The notes: generated by a model from the letters alone, not told the origin. 32,722 nucleotides of DNA from Candidatus Heimdallarchaeota archaeon B3_Heim (GCA_003144275.1 NJBF01000040.1:1-32722); one strand, 5' to 3'. Shown: positions 8,477-17,574, numbered from the stretch's first letter. Numbers and translations: made by a program.

Positions 8477-10740
8477 TGATCTCTGAATTCATTAAGAAAA
8501 TCAAGAATACATCTTATTATAAAGACCAAATTATATTCCAAAGGAGTATTCCTGAGAAAGACCCCCAATTTGGATCGCTTGCCTTCCAATTAGCTCCAGA
8601 ACTTGAGCAATGGCTGCGAGAGAACGAATGGAAGCTTTATTCTCACCAAGCCGATGCCCTGAATATTATAAATAAAGGAAAAAATGTTGTTGTAACCACT
8701 TCAACAGCATCGGGTAAAACATTAATTTTTTCATTGGCGGTAGCTCAAGCAATCACTCAAAGAGAAAATTCAACAGCATTATTCTTATATCCTATGAAAG
8801 CCCTAGCTAATGATCAGCTCAGTAAAATGGAAGAACTGAACGCAGTGTTGGAGGGGAGACTGCGACCTTTTATTTATGATGGAGACACACCATCCGAAAG
8901 ACGACCAGCGATTCGAAATACGGCCCGGGTTATTATCTCAAATCCATATGCCTTCCATCGCTATTTAGACTGGCATTCAAAGTGGGAACGATTTTTTCGA
9001 AATCTAAGATTTATAGTTATTGATGAGGCACATACCTACCGAGGAGTGTTTGGTTCAAATGTAGCACAACTTATTCGGAGATTACAACGGATCTGTGAAT
9101 TTTATCGTTCCCAACCACAATTTATTCTCTCTTCAGCTACAATAAACAATCCAAGAGAATTTGCTGAGAAGCTTATTGGTACTCCTCTTCATATCATCAC
9201 GAACGATGGTTCTCAGCAAGGTTCAAAGGAATTAGTTATATGGAACCCTCCCTTTGTCGATCAGTTTAATTCAAAACGAAGATCACCACATCAAGAGACA
9301 CGTGATTTACTTTTTAGCCATTTAAGTGAACATTATCAGACGCTTTGCTTCACCCTTTCAAGAAAAATGTCGGAAATCATTGCAGTCTGGGCGCGTCAAG
9401 ATCTCGAGAAGCACGAATTAGATCCTGAACAAGTAATGGCTTATCGAGCAGGGTATCGTCCCCTAGAACGAAGGAGAATTGAGAGCCAATTAAGGAATCG
9501 GGAAATATCTGCAGTCGTTAGCACAAATGCTCTTGAAGTAGGTATTGATATTGGCAATCTAGATGCAGTGCTTCTAAGTGGATTCCCAGGTACAATAATT
9601 TCAACTTGGCAACAAATCGGACGTGTCGGTAGAACTACTCGTCCTTCTCTTGCCACTCTAATTCTCTTTGAAGACGCTTATCAGCAGTTCTTAGGGCGTC
9701 ATCCAGAATATTTCCTAGAGAAGACCCCTGAGAATGCTATAATTGATTTAAACAATCCATATATCGTAAAAGGACACATTTTGTGTGCAGCTTCAGAACT
9801 ACCTATTAAAAAAGCTGAAATCAGCAAAATATGGGGAGAAGTTGGGATGAAAGTTATCAAAGAGTTATTAAATCAGGATGTACTAAAACTAGTTCCTGCA
9901 GGTATAGTTCCCAAGTCAATTAAGCATCCTTCACAACAAGTCAGTTTAAATTCAGCATTTACAGAGTCTATTGAGATTATAGTGAGTGAAAAGTTGTTAG
10001 AAACGATGACAACGGCCCAAGCATATCGTGAAGCGCATGAGGGAGCGATTTTAATCCATCAAGGGGAGAAATATCTTATTGAGACTATTGATTGGGAGAA
10101 TAAGAAGGCTTATGCATCTCCCCATCGGGTTGATTATTATACAGAAGCCATTTCTATAAGTGATGTAGAAATTATTGCCCAAGAAAACGAAAAGGATATT
10201 GGGTACTTATTGACCTTTGGTGAAGTTAAAGTAACTGAGTTCTATCATTCCTACAGAAAAAAAACATACGATGAAGTGCTTGAAATAGTACCATTCGACC
10301 TTCCCCCACTGGAATTTAATACGAAAGCTGTGTGGATTAATCTTCCTTCATCTATAGTAACTAAAGTAAAAGCGGAGAAGAAAGATTTTTCTGGGGGAAT
10401 TCATGCATTAGAGCATGCAACGATCGCTTTATCTCCCTTATTTGCTCTTTGTGATCGCTGGGATATCGGAGGCACGTCTTACCCTAATTTTCCAGATGAT
10501 GGAACAGCTAAAATCTTTATTTACGATGGATTCCCGGGGGGCATTGGAATTGCAGAACAATTATTCGAAAAGTGGGAAGTCCTCTTATCAAATGTGCTAC
10601 AGCTAATCCAAGAATGTCCTTGTAGTGAGGGATGTCCTTCTTGCATTCAATCGCCTAAATGTGGTAATGATAACTTTCCTCTAAGTAAAGAAGTGGCAAT
10701 TGACCTTTTGAAAGAATTAAAATTGCTTTCAAAGAACTGA
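8476..10740 (+). CDS. DEAH-box helicase with DUF1998 zinc-binding C-terminus (MrfA/Hrq1 type)
   Basis: A superfamily 2 helicase of 754 residues, almost the size of Bacillus MrfA (YprA), a 3'-5' helicase involved in mitomycin damage repair and related to yeast Hrq1. Motifs in order are LYSHQADAL (Q-motif-like, about 54), TASGKT (77-82), IDEAH (182-186), LSSATI (motif III, about 219), STNALEVGIDIG (motif V) and QQIGRVGR (motif VI). The C-terminal DUF1998 has the five-cysteine cluster CPCSEGCPSCIQSPKC (Cys714, 716, 720, 723, 729), which binds metal. The start is GTG at 8476, overlapping the rad50 stop as TAGTG, so translation is probably coupled. Its position last in the end-resection operon suggests it helps unwind or process ends made by Mre11-Rad50 and NurA-HerA; this role is inferred. 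Confidence 0.9.
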   Translation: MISEFIKKIKNTSYYKDQIIFQRSIPEKDPQFGSLAFQLAPELEQWLRENEWKLYSHQADALNIINKGKNVVVTTSTASGKTLIFSLAVAQAITQRENSTALFLYPMKALANDQLSKMEELNAVLEGRLRPFIYDGDTPSERRPAIRNTARVIISNPYAFHRYLDWHSKWERFFRNLRFIVIDEAHTYRGVFGSNVAQLIRRLQRICEFYRSQPQFILSSATINNPREFAEKLIGTPLHIITNDGSQQGSKELVIWNPPFVDQFNSKRRSPHQETRDLLFSHLSEHYQTLCFTLSRKMSEIIAVWARQDLEKHELDPEQVMAYRAGYRPLERRRIESQLRNREISAVVSTNALEVGIDIGNLDAVLLSGFPGTIISTWQQIGRVGRTTRPSLATLILFEDAYQQFLGRHPEYFLEKTPENAIIDLNNPYIVKGHILCAASELPIKKAEISKIWGEVGMKVIKELLNQDVLKLVPAGIVPKSIKHPSQQVSLNSAFTESIEIIVSEKLLETMTTAQAYREAHEGAILIHQGEKYLIETIDWENKKAYASPHRVDYYTEAISISDVEIIAQENEKDIGYLLTFGEVKVTEFYHSYRKKTYDEVLEIVPFDLPPLEFNTKAVWINLPSSIVTKVKAEKKDFSGGIHALEHATIALSPLFALCDRWDIGGTSYPNFPDDGTAKIFIYDGFPGGIGIAEQLFEKWEVLLSNVLQLIQECPCSEGCPSCIQSPKCGNDNFPLSKEVAIDLLKELKLLSKN

Positions 10741-10770
10741 ATGCTTTCAGTAAATGGGGATAGTTCATTT

Positions 10771-10992
10771 TCAGACCAATCGAATCCGAGGATCCAAATA
10801 GCCATACAATAGGTCAACAACTAGATTTGTTAAGACAAAAATCAGAGCAGAAATTATTACAAAACCTTGGATTATCACCATATCTATTGAATTGATTCCA
10901 TCTGTAGCAAACGTACCTAATCCTGGCCACTTAAAGACAGTCTCAATCAGTACAGACCCTGTAAGTAATGTGGCTAGAATAATAGATCCAAT
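10771..10992 (-). pseudogene. C-terminal remnant of a DppB/OppB-type peptide ABC permease
   Basis: The gap between two convergent genes (10741-11068) is not empty. On the minus strand a frame of about 73 codons ends at TGA (10771-10773) and reads like the last part of a DppB-type permease: LLTGSVLIETVFKWPGLG, then a hydrophobic membrane segment, then VDLLYGYLDPRIRLV. The tvF-WPGLG and NLxVDLLY-x-LDPRIR patterns are the family's C-terminal hallmarks. Reading upstream, the frame meets a TAA at 10993-10995, with no start codon or room for the missing 200-plus residues before the subtilase stop at 11069. No partner permease, ATPase or binding protein is nearby. It is a broken relic, not a short gene. 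Confidence 0.8.
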
Positions 10993-11068
10993 TTAAATAT
11001 ATTTACTGATGCAAGAACGATTTGGAACTTCTCTTCAGTTCCAACAGGAATCAAATGGTTCAACACAG

Positions 11069-14000
11069 TTATGAGTTGAATGTTTTTCCACAACTACTAC
11101 AAAACTTTGCTTCTAGAGGCATTCGAACGCCACATTGGACACAATATTTGTGCAATGGAATCTGGGGTTTTGGGGTGATTTCTAGGGATTGCTTACGTTG
11201 ATAAGAGTACGAATAGGGGTCATATCGTTTCCGTTCATTTCGACGAATAAAGTATATAATTGCAATCGTAACTCCCAGCGCAAATACGACTGCGAGAATG
11301 AGAAGGGGAATATCAATGAAGCTAGGATTTGATATTTGAAAGAAGATTGGTTCGAGAATTGAATTCCCTTGAGCGTCACGAACATAGAAAAGAAGAAGAA
11401 AATATTCCCCCTGAATCTTTACTTCTAGATCTTCCTCATCTGGTAAAGGTATAGGGAGATCAGGTACAGTAAATATACCTGTATGCACGCTACTATCTAA
11501 AGAGGATGGATTAAGAGTAAAACTGTCAAAAACAATTCGATCAGCGGCAAAGAGGTAATAATGGATAAGCTGGTAATAAACTTCAAATTTTACTGAGTTT
11601 TCATCGTATAAGCTAAGCGAAATCTCTATCTCTTCTGCAGGTTTCCATTTAGGGACATCTTGAAAAGTTAAGATTTGCAGATAATCATCAACAGTACGAT
11701 CCCCAATAAAGCTCTGAGACCCTAGAATTACTGGTTCTTCGTCAGGAACATAAAAATAGTCACGATCTGTTTTTATTAACATCGGTTGTTTTTGCTCATT
11801 TTCCCACCATACTTGGATTTCATAAGTGTAATATCCTGGATGCAATCCTCCTGGAACTAACCAACTCGTCAATTTTAAGGTCGAATTATAATTGTAAAAT
11901 TTCTCTTCAATCATGTAACTACTAGAGAAAATCTCTGAATCCAATGGAGGAATTATAACGTCCAGTGAATCTTCATATTGGCTGGAGATGATAAGAATTG
12001 CTGAAATATTGGAACTTGAGGTATGCGTTACGGCCACGTCTAACCCCCTATCAAGAAGAAGATCATCTGAATTATCCCACCAAGAGGGAGTAGGTATTTC
12101 AAGAGACGTTATAGGGTGGACTTCAATTTCTTCAACAGTCGGAATTTGAGAAGTAGAGAGAGGTACATCTGACGTAACATTTAATGTTCCGAGAATAACA
12201 TCCCCCACAAGGTTTATTCTCACATGTGTTCCATCAACACCAGCTAACGAAAAGTCAAGATAGGCAAAAGTAAGTGTACCATTATATGGGACATTAATAT
12301 CATTGATTTGTGATCCATTTTCGAGTTCGATTGTAAGTGAGAAATTCTGTTCTAAAGATGGGTAAATGGCAACCTCCATTGCCAAAGAATCTGGAGCTAC
12401 TTGAACATTGAATGTGGTATGATTTGGAGATAACCAATCCAAAACATTGGACAGAAAGATCTGTCCTGAGGTACTTCGGAGATAAGATGAATAAATCCAC
12501 TCTTCACTGCCTAAAAGAAGCACCTTTCCCTTCCCCTCTGGCTCCAAACCTGCCAGTACAAGTTGGGTGTCGACTTGAGCATAATGCGCTAGTGACTGGT
12601 CAGTTTTATTTCCGTAAAAAGCAGTTCCCCCCAATCTTGGAAGATTTTCTACTCCAACAAAGAATGGATTGTCACTACTTATATCTAAATCATCTTTTGA
12701 TAGAAAATATGGTACTGGAATTCTATCTTGTCCATCATCGATGTATTCAACTAGCTCTGTTCTATCAGAAAGGTTGAGAGGTAGATTCAAGGCACTAATC
12801 AATTTTTCATATGGATCGAGAGTGTAATATGGAAGGAAAGATGTTACTAATAGAATTGAACCATTATTTTTGTGAAAATCGATAATACAGTCAATTTCAC
12901 GATAAGTAAGGGGATCTTCAAGATCGGTTAGGACTAAGATTCCATTTTGGGTGAGATTTGAGCTTAGTATTGGGGAATTATAGTCAATTATATCATATCG
13001 AGAACTTTGGAATAGTTGATTCAAGTAGTGATAATTATAGAAATATGAATCATCTTTTCCAGTATGGTACGTATCCCAATAAATTTTCTCATCAGGTAAT
13101 TGTACCTCAAATGCTATGGGTAATTCAAAGGTCTGATCTTCAAAAGAATAACGAATAAACCCTTGATAGGAGTCTGGGGGAGCATTAAAGGGAATATCGA
13201 TAGCAAGAACCTTTTCAAAATAAGTGGCAGAAGATATAATCGTAGGAGAGAGATCAAAATCGATAAATGGAATTAGATCATTACTTACTTCCCATGTAAT
13301 TGTTCCACCCGTTCCAGTTACAAAGGGCAGAGTAATTTCAACGTGATCACCAGGAAATGAAACTGGTTGAAAAAACTCTATTTCATTCCCGTTTGCTTCT
13401 GGTACTGTGGAAATTAGCTCATAACCTGAACTTAGTTTCGAATTTTTTAACATGTCAGCTGCCATCCCTACATTTACCAGTCCACTTCCTTGGGTGTAAA
13501 TAGATTCACTACCCCCTAGATCTGAGGCTGATTCCTGTAAGGCTGCACGTATGGCATAAGGAGAAGCATCTGGAAACTGATCCAAAAGCAATGCTACTGC
13601 TCCACTTACAACTGGTGCTGCCATCGATGTCCCTGACAATACAATATAATCAGAAAGGTAAACATCCACTAATGCATTATAAGCCAAGTCAATTACCCCT
13701 CCTGATGCAAGAGGGCCAATGATTTGGTATCCTGGAGCCACAATATCTGGATCTGGTCGAAAATCATAGGTAGGTCCTTGACTGGAAAAAGAAACGACAT
13801 TTTGACTCCCATTTGTCGCACCTACTGTTAACGCTTTTTTTGCAGAAGCAGGTGTATTAATTGTCATGAAAGGAATAGAACCATCTGCTTCATTCCCTGC
13901 AGCCGTTACAACAGTAATACCATGACCCACAACAGAATTTACTGCAAGAGCTAGAATATCCTCTGACTCCCAAGGAGCAGTAAGTCCAAATCCTAAAGAA

Positions 14001-14782
14001 ATTGAGATTATATCAACATTTAATTCAACAGCCCTATCTAAAGCGGCAATTACTGCAGAGCTGGAGGCACTCCCAAACATATCAGCCACTTTGAGATTTA
14101 CTAACTCAGAACCAGTAGCTACTCCTGGGAAAGGCCCTCCACCCGCTGCAATCCCCGCAACATGAGTACCATGCCCATGTAGATCAGAAATGTCCTCTTC
14201 AGAAGAATATCCATAATCTGATGTTACAAATGATTCTTGATATCCGACGTTGACAAAATCTGAGTGTGAAGTATCTAATCCCGAATCTAGTATAGCTATT
14301 TTTACACCCGAGCCATCATATCCAGAAATTGTTAATGGAGATGCATTAATAATATCACTAGGGAGTTCATAATCCTGTTGTATATCTTGAATATACTTCG
14401 GGGTTAGTTCCTCTAATGAAGGTAATACTGTCATCAGTTTTGAGGATTGTACACGAGAGAATATTTGTCCAAAATCATTTTTCAGTATAGATAGATCATT
14501 TTGTGATAAAGAAACCTTACCAATATGTAAATTTTCAAAGAATTTTAGAGAGGAATTACCATTCTGCTCAAAATGTTCTTTTAAAAGCTCCTTTTCTTCT
14601 GGGTGGTATGTAAATAAATAAACAGAAGTACTCTCGATATTTGAAGACATATTAACAGAGTTATCCGTTGATATTTGGAGCGTTTCCCCTCCTAAAGCGA
14701 CCTTCGGAATCGGGAGGATCATTAAAAGAATTAAAACTATTTTACTTGCAAGATAAAAGGTTCTATGTTTTGCTAGATTCAA
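11069..14782 (-). CDS. Large secreted, membrane-anchored subtilisin-like protease (S8) with a C-terminal cytosolic zinc ribbon
   Basis: A 1237-residue cell-surface protease. Residues 1-32 form a signal peptide (KIVLILLMILPIPKVALGG). The S8 domain has the full catalytic set: Asp166 in AILDSGLD, His204 in GHGTHVAG, oxyanion Asn297 in TAAGNEADG and Ser386 in LSGTSMAAP. A long outer region follows; about residues 560-790 resemble the class I glutaminase-like domain also seen in GldG-type proteins (ILVLTDLEDPLTYREID, KVLLLGSEEW), then beta-rich domains. One membrane helix (about 1158-1179) is followed by basic residues and a zinc ribbon with Cys1214, 1217, 1228 and 1231, which should face the cytosol. 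The start is TTG: an in-frame TAG lies upstream, GAGG stands 9 bases ahead, and any later ATG would cut the signal peptide. The substrate is unknown. Confidence 0.92.
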   Translation of the reverse strand: MNLAKHRTFYLASKIVLILLMILPIPKVALGGETLQISTDNSVNMSSNIESTSVYLFTYHPEEKELLKEHFEQNGNSSLKFFENLHIGKVSLSQNDLSILKNDFGQIFSRVQSSKLMTVLPSLEELTPKYIQDIQQDYELPSDIINASPLTISGYDGSGVKIAILDSGLDTSHSDFVNVGYQESFVTSDYGYSSEEDISDLHGHGTHVAGIAAGGGPFPGVATGSELVNLKVADMFGSASSSAVIAALDRAVELNVDIISISLGFGLTAPWESEDILALAVNSVVGHGITVVTAAGNEADGSIPFMTINTPASAKKALTVGATNGSQNVVSFSSQGPTYDFRPDPDIVAPGYQIIGPLASGGVIDLAYNALVDVYLSDYIVLSGTSMAAPVVSGAVALLLDQFPDASPYAIRAALQESASDLGGSESIYTQGSGLVNVGMAADMLKNSKLSSGYELISTVPEANGNEIEFFQPVSFPGDHVEITLPFVTGTGGTITWEVSNDLIPFIDFDLSPTIISSATYFEKVLAIDIPFNAPPDSYQGFIRYSFEDQTFELPIAFEVQLPDEKIYWDTYHTGKDDSYFYNYHYLNQLFQSSRYDIIDYNSPILSSNLTQNGILVLTDLEDPLTYREIDCIIDFHKNNGSILLVTSFLPYYTLDPYEKLISALNLPLNLSDRTELVEYIDDGQDRIPVPYFLSKDDLDISSDNPFFVGVENLPRLGGTAFYGNKTDQSLAHYAQVDTQLVLAGLEPEGKGKVLLLGSEEWIYSSYLRSTSGQIFLSNVLDWLSPNHTTFNVQVAPDSLAMEVAIYPSLEQNFSLTIELENGSQINDINVPYNGTLTFAYLDFSLAGVDGTHVRINLVGDVILGTLNVTSDVPLSTSQIPTVEEIEVHPITSLEIPTPSWWDNSDDLLLDRGLDVAVTHTSSSNISAILIISSQYEDSLDVIIPPLDSEIFSSSYMIEEKFYNYNSTLKLTSWLVPGGLHPGYYTYEIQVWWENEQKQPMLIKTDRDYFYVPDEEPVILGSQSFIGDRTVDDYLQILTFQDVPKWKPAEEIEISLSLYDENSVKFEVYYQLIHYYLFAADRIVFDSFTLNPSSLDSSVHTGIFTVPDLPIPLPDEEDLEVKIQGEYFLLLFYVRDAQGNSILEPIFFQISNPSFIDIPLLILAVVFALGVTIAIIYFIRRNERKRYDPYSYSYQRKQSLEITPKPQIPLHKYCVQCGVRMPLEAKFCSSCGKTFNS

Positions 14783-15001
14783 TGGAATATCCTCAACTTC
14801 TTTGTAGTGCCCTGTGACCTATTAGACTATTACAAATCTCAATAACTGTACAGAGAATCTCTATGTAAAAACGCTTGCTAGAGATTATCTGTAATGAATA
14901 TTAATAAATAATCAAATCTGCAAGAAATATCTTTGTGTTTAACTGAGATCACCTAGATCTAGCAAAAGAAATCGAGAGGAAATACTCAGGAAGCCTAAAA
15001 A

Positions 15002-15024
15002 TAAAAAAGGATCAAAAAAGGACT
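15002..15024 (-). terminator. Oligo-T terminator of the RIO1-type kinase unit
   Basis: On the minus strand two T6 runs (plus-strand A runs at 15003-15008 and 15014-15019) follow directly after the stop at 15025, a typical archaeal terminator. Confidence 0.5.
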
Positions 15025-15249
15025 TTATTGGCTAGTTCTGTCTCTTAGTTCTTTCATTCCCTCATGTAGCTGCTTCGCAGCATTCTCTTTTCTACGTTGA
15101 TATTCTTGGTCAATTTGTATCTGTCTTTCTCTCTCTTGTCTGACGACTTTCAATTGATCTTCAACGGGAATATCGCTTTTCCTCTGTTTTTGCTCCTCTA
15201 CTGAACGTTTTAATCTTTTAACTATTTCTTGGAAATTTGTATTGCTCAT
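15025..15249 (-). CDS. Small charged helical protein of unknown function
   Basis: A 74-residue protein that is almost entirely charged and polar (many Glu, Gln, Arg and Lys), with no cysteines, membrane segment or known motif. The pattern (KRLKRSVEEQKQRKSD, VRQERERQIQIDQEYQRR) predicts a long single helix or coiled coil. It lies 152 bases downstream of the RIO1-type kinase on the same strand and directly before an oligo-T terminator, so it is probably the last gene of that unit. No SD is evident before its ATG. Amphipathic low-complexity composition can mislead, but codon use looks like coding sequence, and the start-to-terminator arrangement supports a real gene. A role with RNA or ribosome assembly would be a guess from the neighbour only. 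Confidence 0.55.
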   Translation of the reverse strand: MSNTNFQEIVKRLKRSVEEQKQRKSDIPVEDQLKVVRQERERQIQIDQEYQRRKENAAKQLHEGMKELRDRTSQ

Positions 15250-15401
15250 TTTGAGAGGACGTCCAACTTTATGTTCTTCGGAGCCATTTCGTGAGTATTT
15301 TATTGTCGTAATTTTCTACCTTTTCATTAGGATTTCCTTTCTTATAAGGCTTATTGCTTTGACCAGTGTGGGTCTCAAAGAGATTTTCCAATAGAATATC
15401 G

Positions 15402-16361
15402 CTATCGTTTGGGAGCTTGGCGGACTCTTCGTGTTCTTTTCTCTACTAGATTATTTCTATATTCGCCTTTACCCAAAAAAGATTCAGAGGGAATTAACTC
15501 ACCTGGATAAATGTCCAGAGTTTTTTCAAAAAGATATTCCTTAAGATTAAAAGGTAATTCCGAAACAATCTCATCTCTAACCTCCTCAGGATCGATACCT
15601 ATCTTATATATTCGCTTAAAGAATTGATTAACATTAATTATATCGGTTTCAAGCATTTTGACTGCTCTATCAATACGAATTCGTACAGGTGTGTTAGTAA
15701 ATGTCTTAGTGTTATATTCTATGGATTGAGAGACGTCCATTGTAAAGAGCTCACCAGAATGTGTTTGAATCATGAGATTATGTTCAGAAAAATCGCCATG
15801 GATCATCCGACTTTTTAAAAAGATTTGAGCTATTATATCGATTGCCGAAAATAGGATTTCTTCTGGATTGAAAGATAAGAGATTTACATCCCGGATTAGC
15901 GGGGCTGGAGTCATTGGTGCAGAGGGACTTTCGGGGATAAAGTCCATTAAAACAATATTTTGTAACAAACCACGAGGTTTTGGTACAGCGGTGAATTTTG
16001 CCATTGCATGTAAATTCCAGTACTCTTGTTTCGCTGCAATCACTGCCATATCGCTAGGTAGGAGATGAATTGTTCCTCTAAGTCGTTTTTTGATGGTACT
16101 AGTATAATACCGAAATACTTTTGCACAGATAAGGCCATCCTTCGGATCCTCAGCCAATAAAACTGTCGCTTCTTTTCCCCCTCCTATAACAGAGTAGACC
16201 TGTTTTACTTTTTGAGTTTCAAGGAGCTGGGTTATTGCATCAGCAATACGTACTTCAGCAGGGCTTACTTTGAACTGTCGTTTTTTACGATGTTCCTCAC
16301 GTCCTGGAGCAATTTTTCCATATCTTTCAAATCCAATTCTTTGATTATGATCCGTGCTCAT
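15402..16361 (-). CDS. RIO1-type atypical serine kinase/ATPase
   Basis: RIO1 kinases act in the last steps of small ribosomal subunit maturation. The 319-residue protein has the glycine-poor P-loop GGGKEATV (60-67), ATP-binding Lys81 in CAKVF, a hinge VLMDFIP (137-143), the catalytic loop MIHGDFSEHN with Asp190 and Asn195, and the metal-binding DVSQ (Asp209). HGDxSExN and DVSQ are RIO1-type wording rather than RIO2, and there is no N-terminal winged helix as in RIO2. N- and C-terminal tails are strongly basic (REEHRKKRQF; RTRRVRQAPKR), fitting rRNA binding. A perfect AGGAGG SD stands nine bases before the ATG, and a TATA-like box lies about 75 bases upstream. The assignment to the RIO family is secure; the RIO1 subclass is likely. 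Confidence 0.9.
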   Translation of the reverse strand: MSTDHNQRIGFERYGKIAPGREEHRKKRQFKVSPAEVRIADAITQLLETQKVKQVYSVIGGGKEATVLLAEDPKDGLICAKVFRYYTSTIKKRLRGTIHLLPSDMAVIAAKQEYWNLHAMAKFTAVPKPRGLLQNIVLMDFIPESPSAPMTPAPLIRDVNLLSFNPEEILFSAIDIIAQIFLKSRMIHGDFSEHNLMIQTHSGELFTMDVSQSIEYNTKTFTNTPVRIRIDRAVKMLETDIINVNQFFKRIYKIGIDPEEVRDEIVSELPFNLKEYLFEKTLDIYPGELIPSESFLGKGEYRNNLVEKRTRRVRQAPKR

Positions 16362-16968
16362 AGTACAGACCTCCTGGTGAAATAATAACCCATAAATTCT
16401 ATGATGGCAAACAGGATTATTCGAAAACGTTTATTTAAAGGCAATTTTTCCTTCAATTTTATTTTTCACCGTAAATTTCTGCTTTTAAACAGTGAGTCGT
16501 CATCTTTTCAACTGAATTTAAAAATATTTCCATCTAATCATCTATATAAGTTAAAGACGGTATATCCACTTATCAGAGATGAAATTACACCTAAATCTGT
16601 CAAATTTTGCATATTGAATTCTCCACGTTCAAAATTTAACCAATTAACTTAATGTATCAAAGGATACCTACTTTTCAAGCCATTTAATCAAAAAAGATCC
16701 ATCTATCAAGGAAATCTCAAGCTAACTTTGCAAACAAATTGAATATCCTTGAGAAAAGAGAGATTATTTCCTTAACTCACGTTACCCGCGGTTTGTGTGC
16801 AAGTAGACTTGACTAAACGGATTTTCATTATCATTTTATTTCTTAACATTGCACCAATTCACCTCGGAGTTTTAGTTTTCATAAACAAGACGGAAAAATG
16901 GTCTCGTGCATTATAATTGATAATTCATGCAAGATGAAAACTCAAATTATGTGTTATAAAGTCTTTCG
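16362..16968. other. 607-base gap with inverted repeats, no recognisable gene
   Basis: The right part lies downstream of the CinA-like gene and the left part holds the RIO1-type kinase promoter. I see two inverted repeats: a 9-bp perfect pair AGTTTTCAT (16874-16882)/ATGAAAACT (16934-16942), and GCAAACAAA (16730-16738) facing TTTGTGTGC (16792-16800) with one mismatch. A short G+C-richer patch (ACCCGCGG, about 16784-16791) stands out in A+T-rich DNA. No tRNA-like cloverleaf was found. A small RNA is possible but unproven. Confidence 0.3.
16431..16440 (-). promoter_or_regulatory. TATA-like box for the RIO1-type kinase gene
   Basis: Read on the minus strand, CTTTAAATAA matches an archaeal box A. 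A start site about 25 bases downstream would give a leader of about 45 bases that includes the strong SD. Confidence 0.45.
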
Positions 16969-17574
16969 TTATGGCAAGTCCATTGCCTTCAGAAAGTCTT
17001 CGAGAGCTAGTAATACATTCCAAGCAATTTCCTGACGCATCAATAAACGGGAAAGTTCCATATTTAGTTCCAACTTAATAGTGGTACTTTTGGTTACCGT
17101 GTCAATTGCCAAGAAAACCTCTCCAGCTCTTTTTTGTGTTCGGCGACTTTTAAAATTTGTAGGTAACATTCCAGTCTCCGCAAGGCCAATCTCAGATTTA
17201 GAGTACTGACGAACTTTTTGTGCAAGAGCATGAGCAGATTGAGGTGATACTGTTCCTGGCCCATCATGGGTTAGCAGATCAGGGGAAAGTCCAAGCTTAA
17301 TTTTCATTTCCGAGGTGTAAGGGGTAATCCCAAGAATAAAAAAGTCAGAGGCTCCACTCTTACCTGTTAAGAGATCACTCACTAACCCACACGTAGTCAG
17401 TTCAACAGTTGAAATTGTTTTTTTGGCTTTGATGAATAAAGGGATTACAAATCTTTGGGAATACTGGTGCAACAAAGAATATCCTTCCCCAACAAGCGAT
17501 TCGTATTCAGCGGTTGAATCTTCTAAGGAGTGTCTTAATTTATCAAGGAATGTTCCTTTAGTAATTCGTAACAC
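16969..17574 (-). CDS. CinA C-terminal (PncC nicotinamide-nucleotide amidase)-like protein with altered active site
   Basis: A 201-residue protein matching the CinA C-terminal/PncC fold, which deamidates NMN to nicotinate mononucleotide. Parallels are VELTTCGLVSDLLT (57-70) against the usual AESCTGG motif, SGASDFFILGITPYTSEMK (73-91) with the conserved Lys91, GPGTVSPQSAHALA (105-118), and IGLAETGMLP (129-138). The nucleophile position (Ser in ESCTGG) reads Leu59, followed by Thr-Thr-Cys, so ordinary PncC chemistry is doubtful. The 165-residue core is full length, with about 45 extra residues in front. The GTG start at 17572-17574 is the longest reading and overlaps the end of the upstream gene by 40 bases; its GAGG is too close to act as an SD, so the true start is uncertain. 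The pairing with an NMNAT-like gene points to NAD metabolism. Confidence 0.75.
   Translation of the reverse strand: MLRITKGTFLDKLRHSLEDSTAEYESLVGEGYSLLHQYSQRFVIPLFIKAKKTISTVELTTCGLVSDLLTGKSGASDFFILGITPYTSEMKIKLGLSPDLLTHDGPGTVSPQSAHALAQKVRQYSKSEIGLAETGMLPTNFKSRRTQKRAGEVFLAIDTVTKSTTIKLELNMELSRLLMRQEIAWNVLLALEDFLKAMDLP

Noticed and set aside
12412..12777. 121-codon plus-strand ORF inside the subtilase gene
   Set aside because: Antisense shadow of a well-supported coding frame; no motif.
15361..15374. Short GACC/GGTC hairpin between the RIO1-type kinase and the small helical gene
   Set aside because: A four-base stem is too weak to be called a regulatory element.
16401..16652. 83-codon plus-strand ORF in the gap before the CinA-like gene
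   Set aside because: No SD, composition like A+T-rich noncoding DNA, no family resemblance, and it overlaps the RIO1-type kinase promoter on the other strand.
16649..16666. 18-base exact match to 18771-18788
   Set aside because: The second copy lies in aminotransferase coding sequence and flanks do not match, so it is most likely chance in A+T-rich DNA rather than a repeat element.
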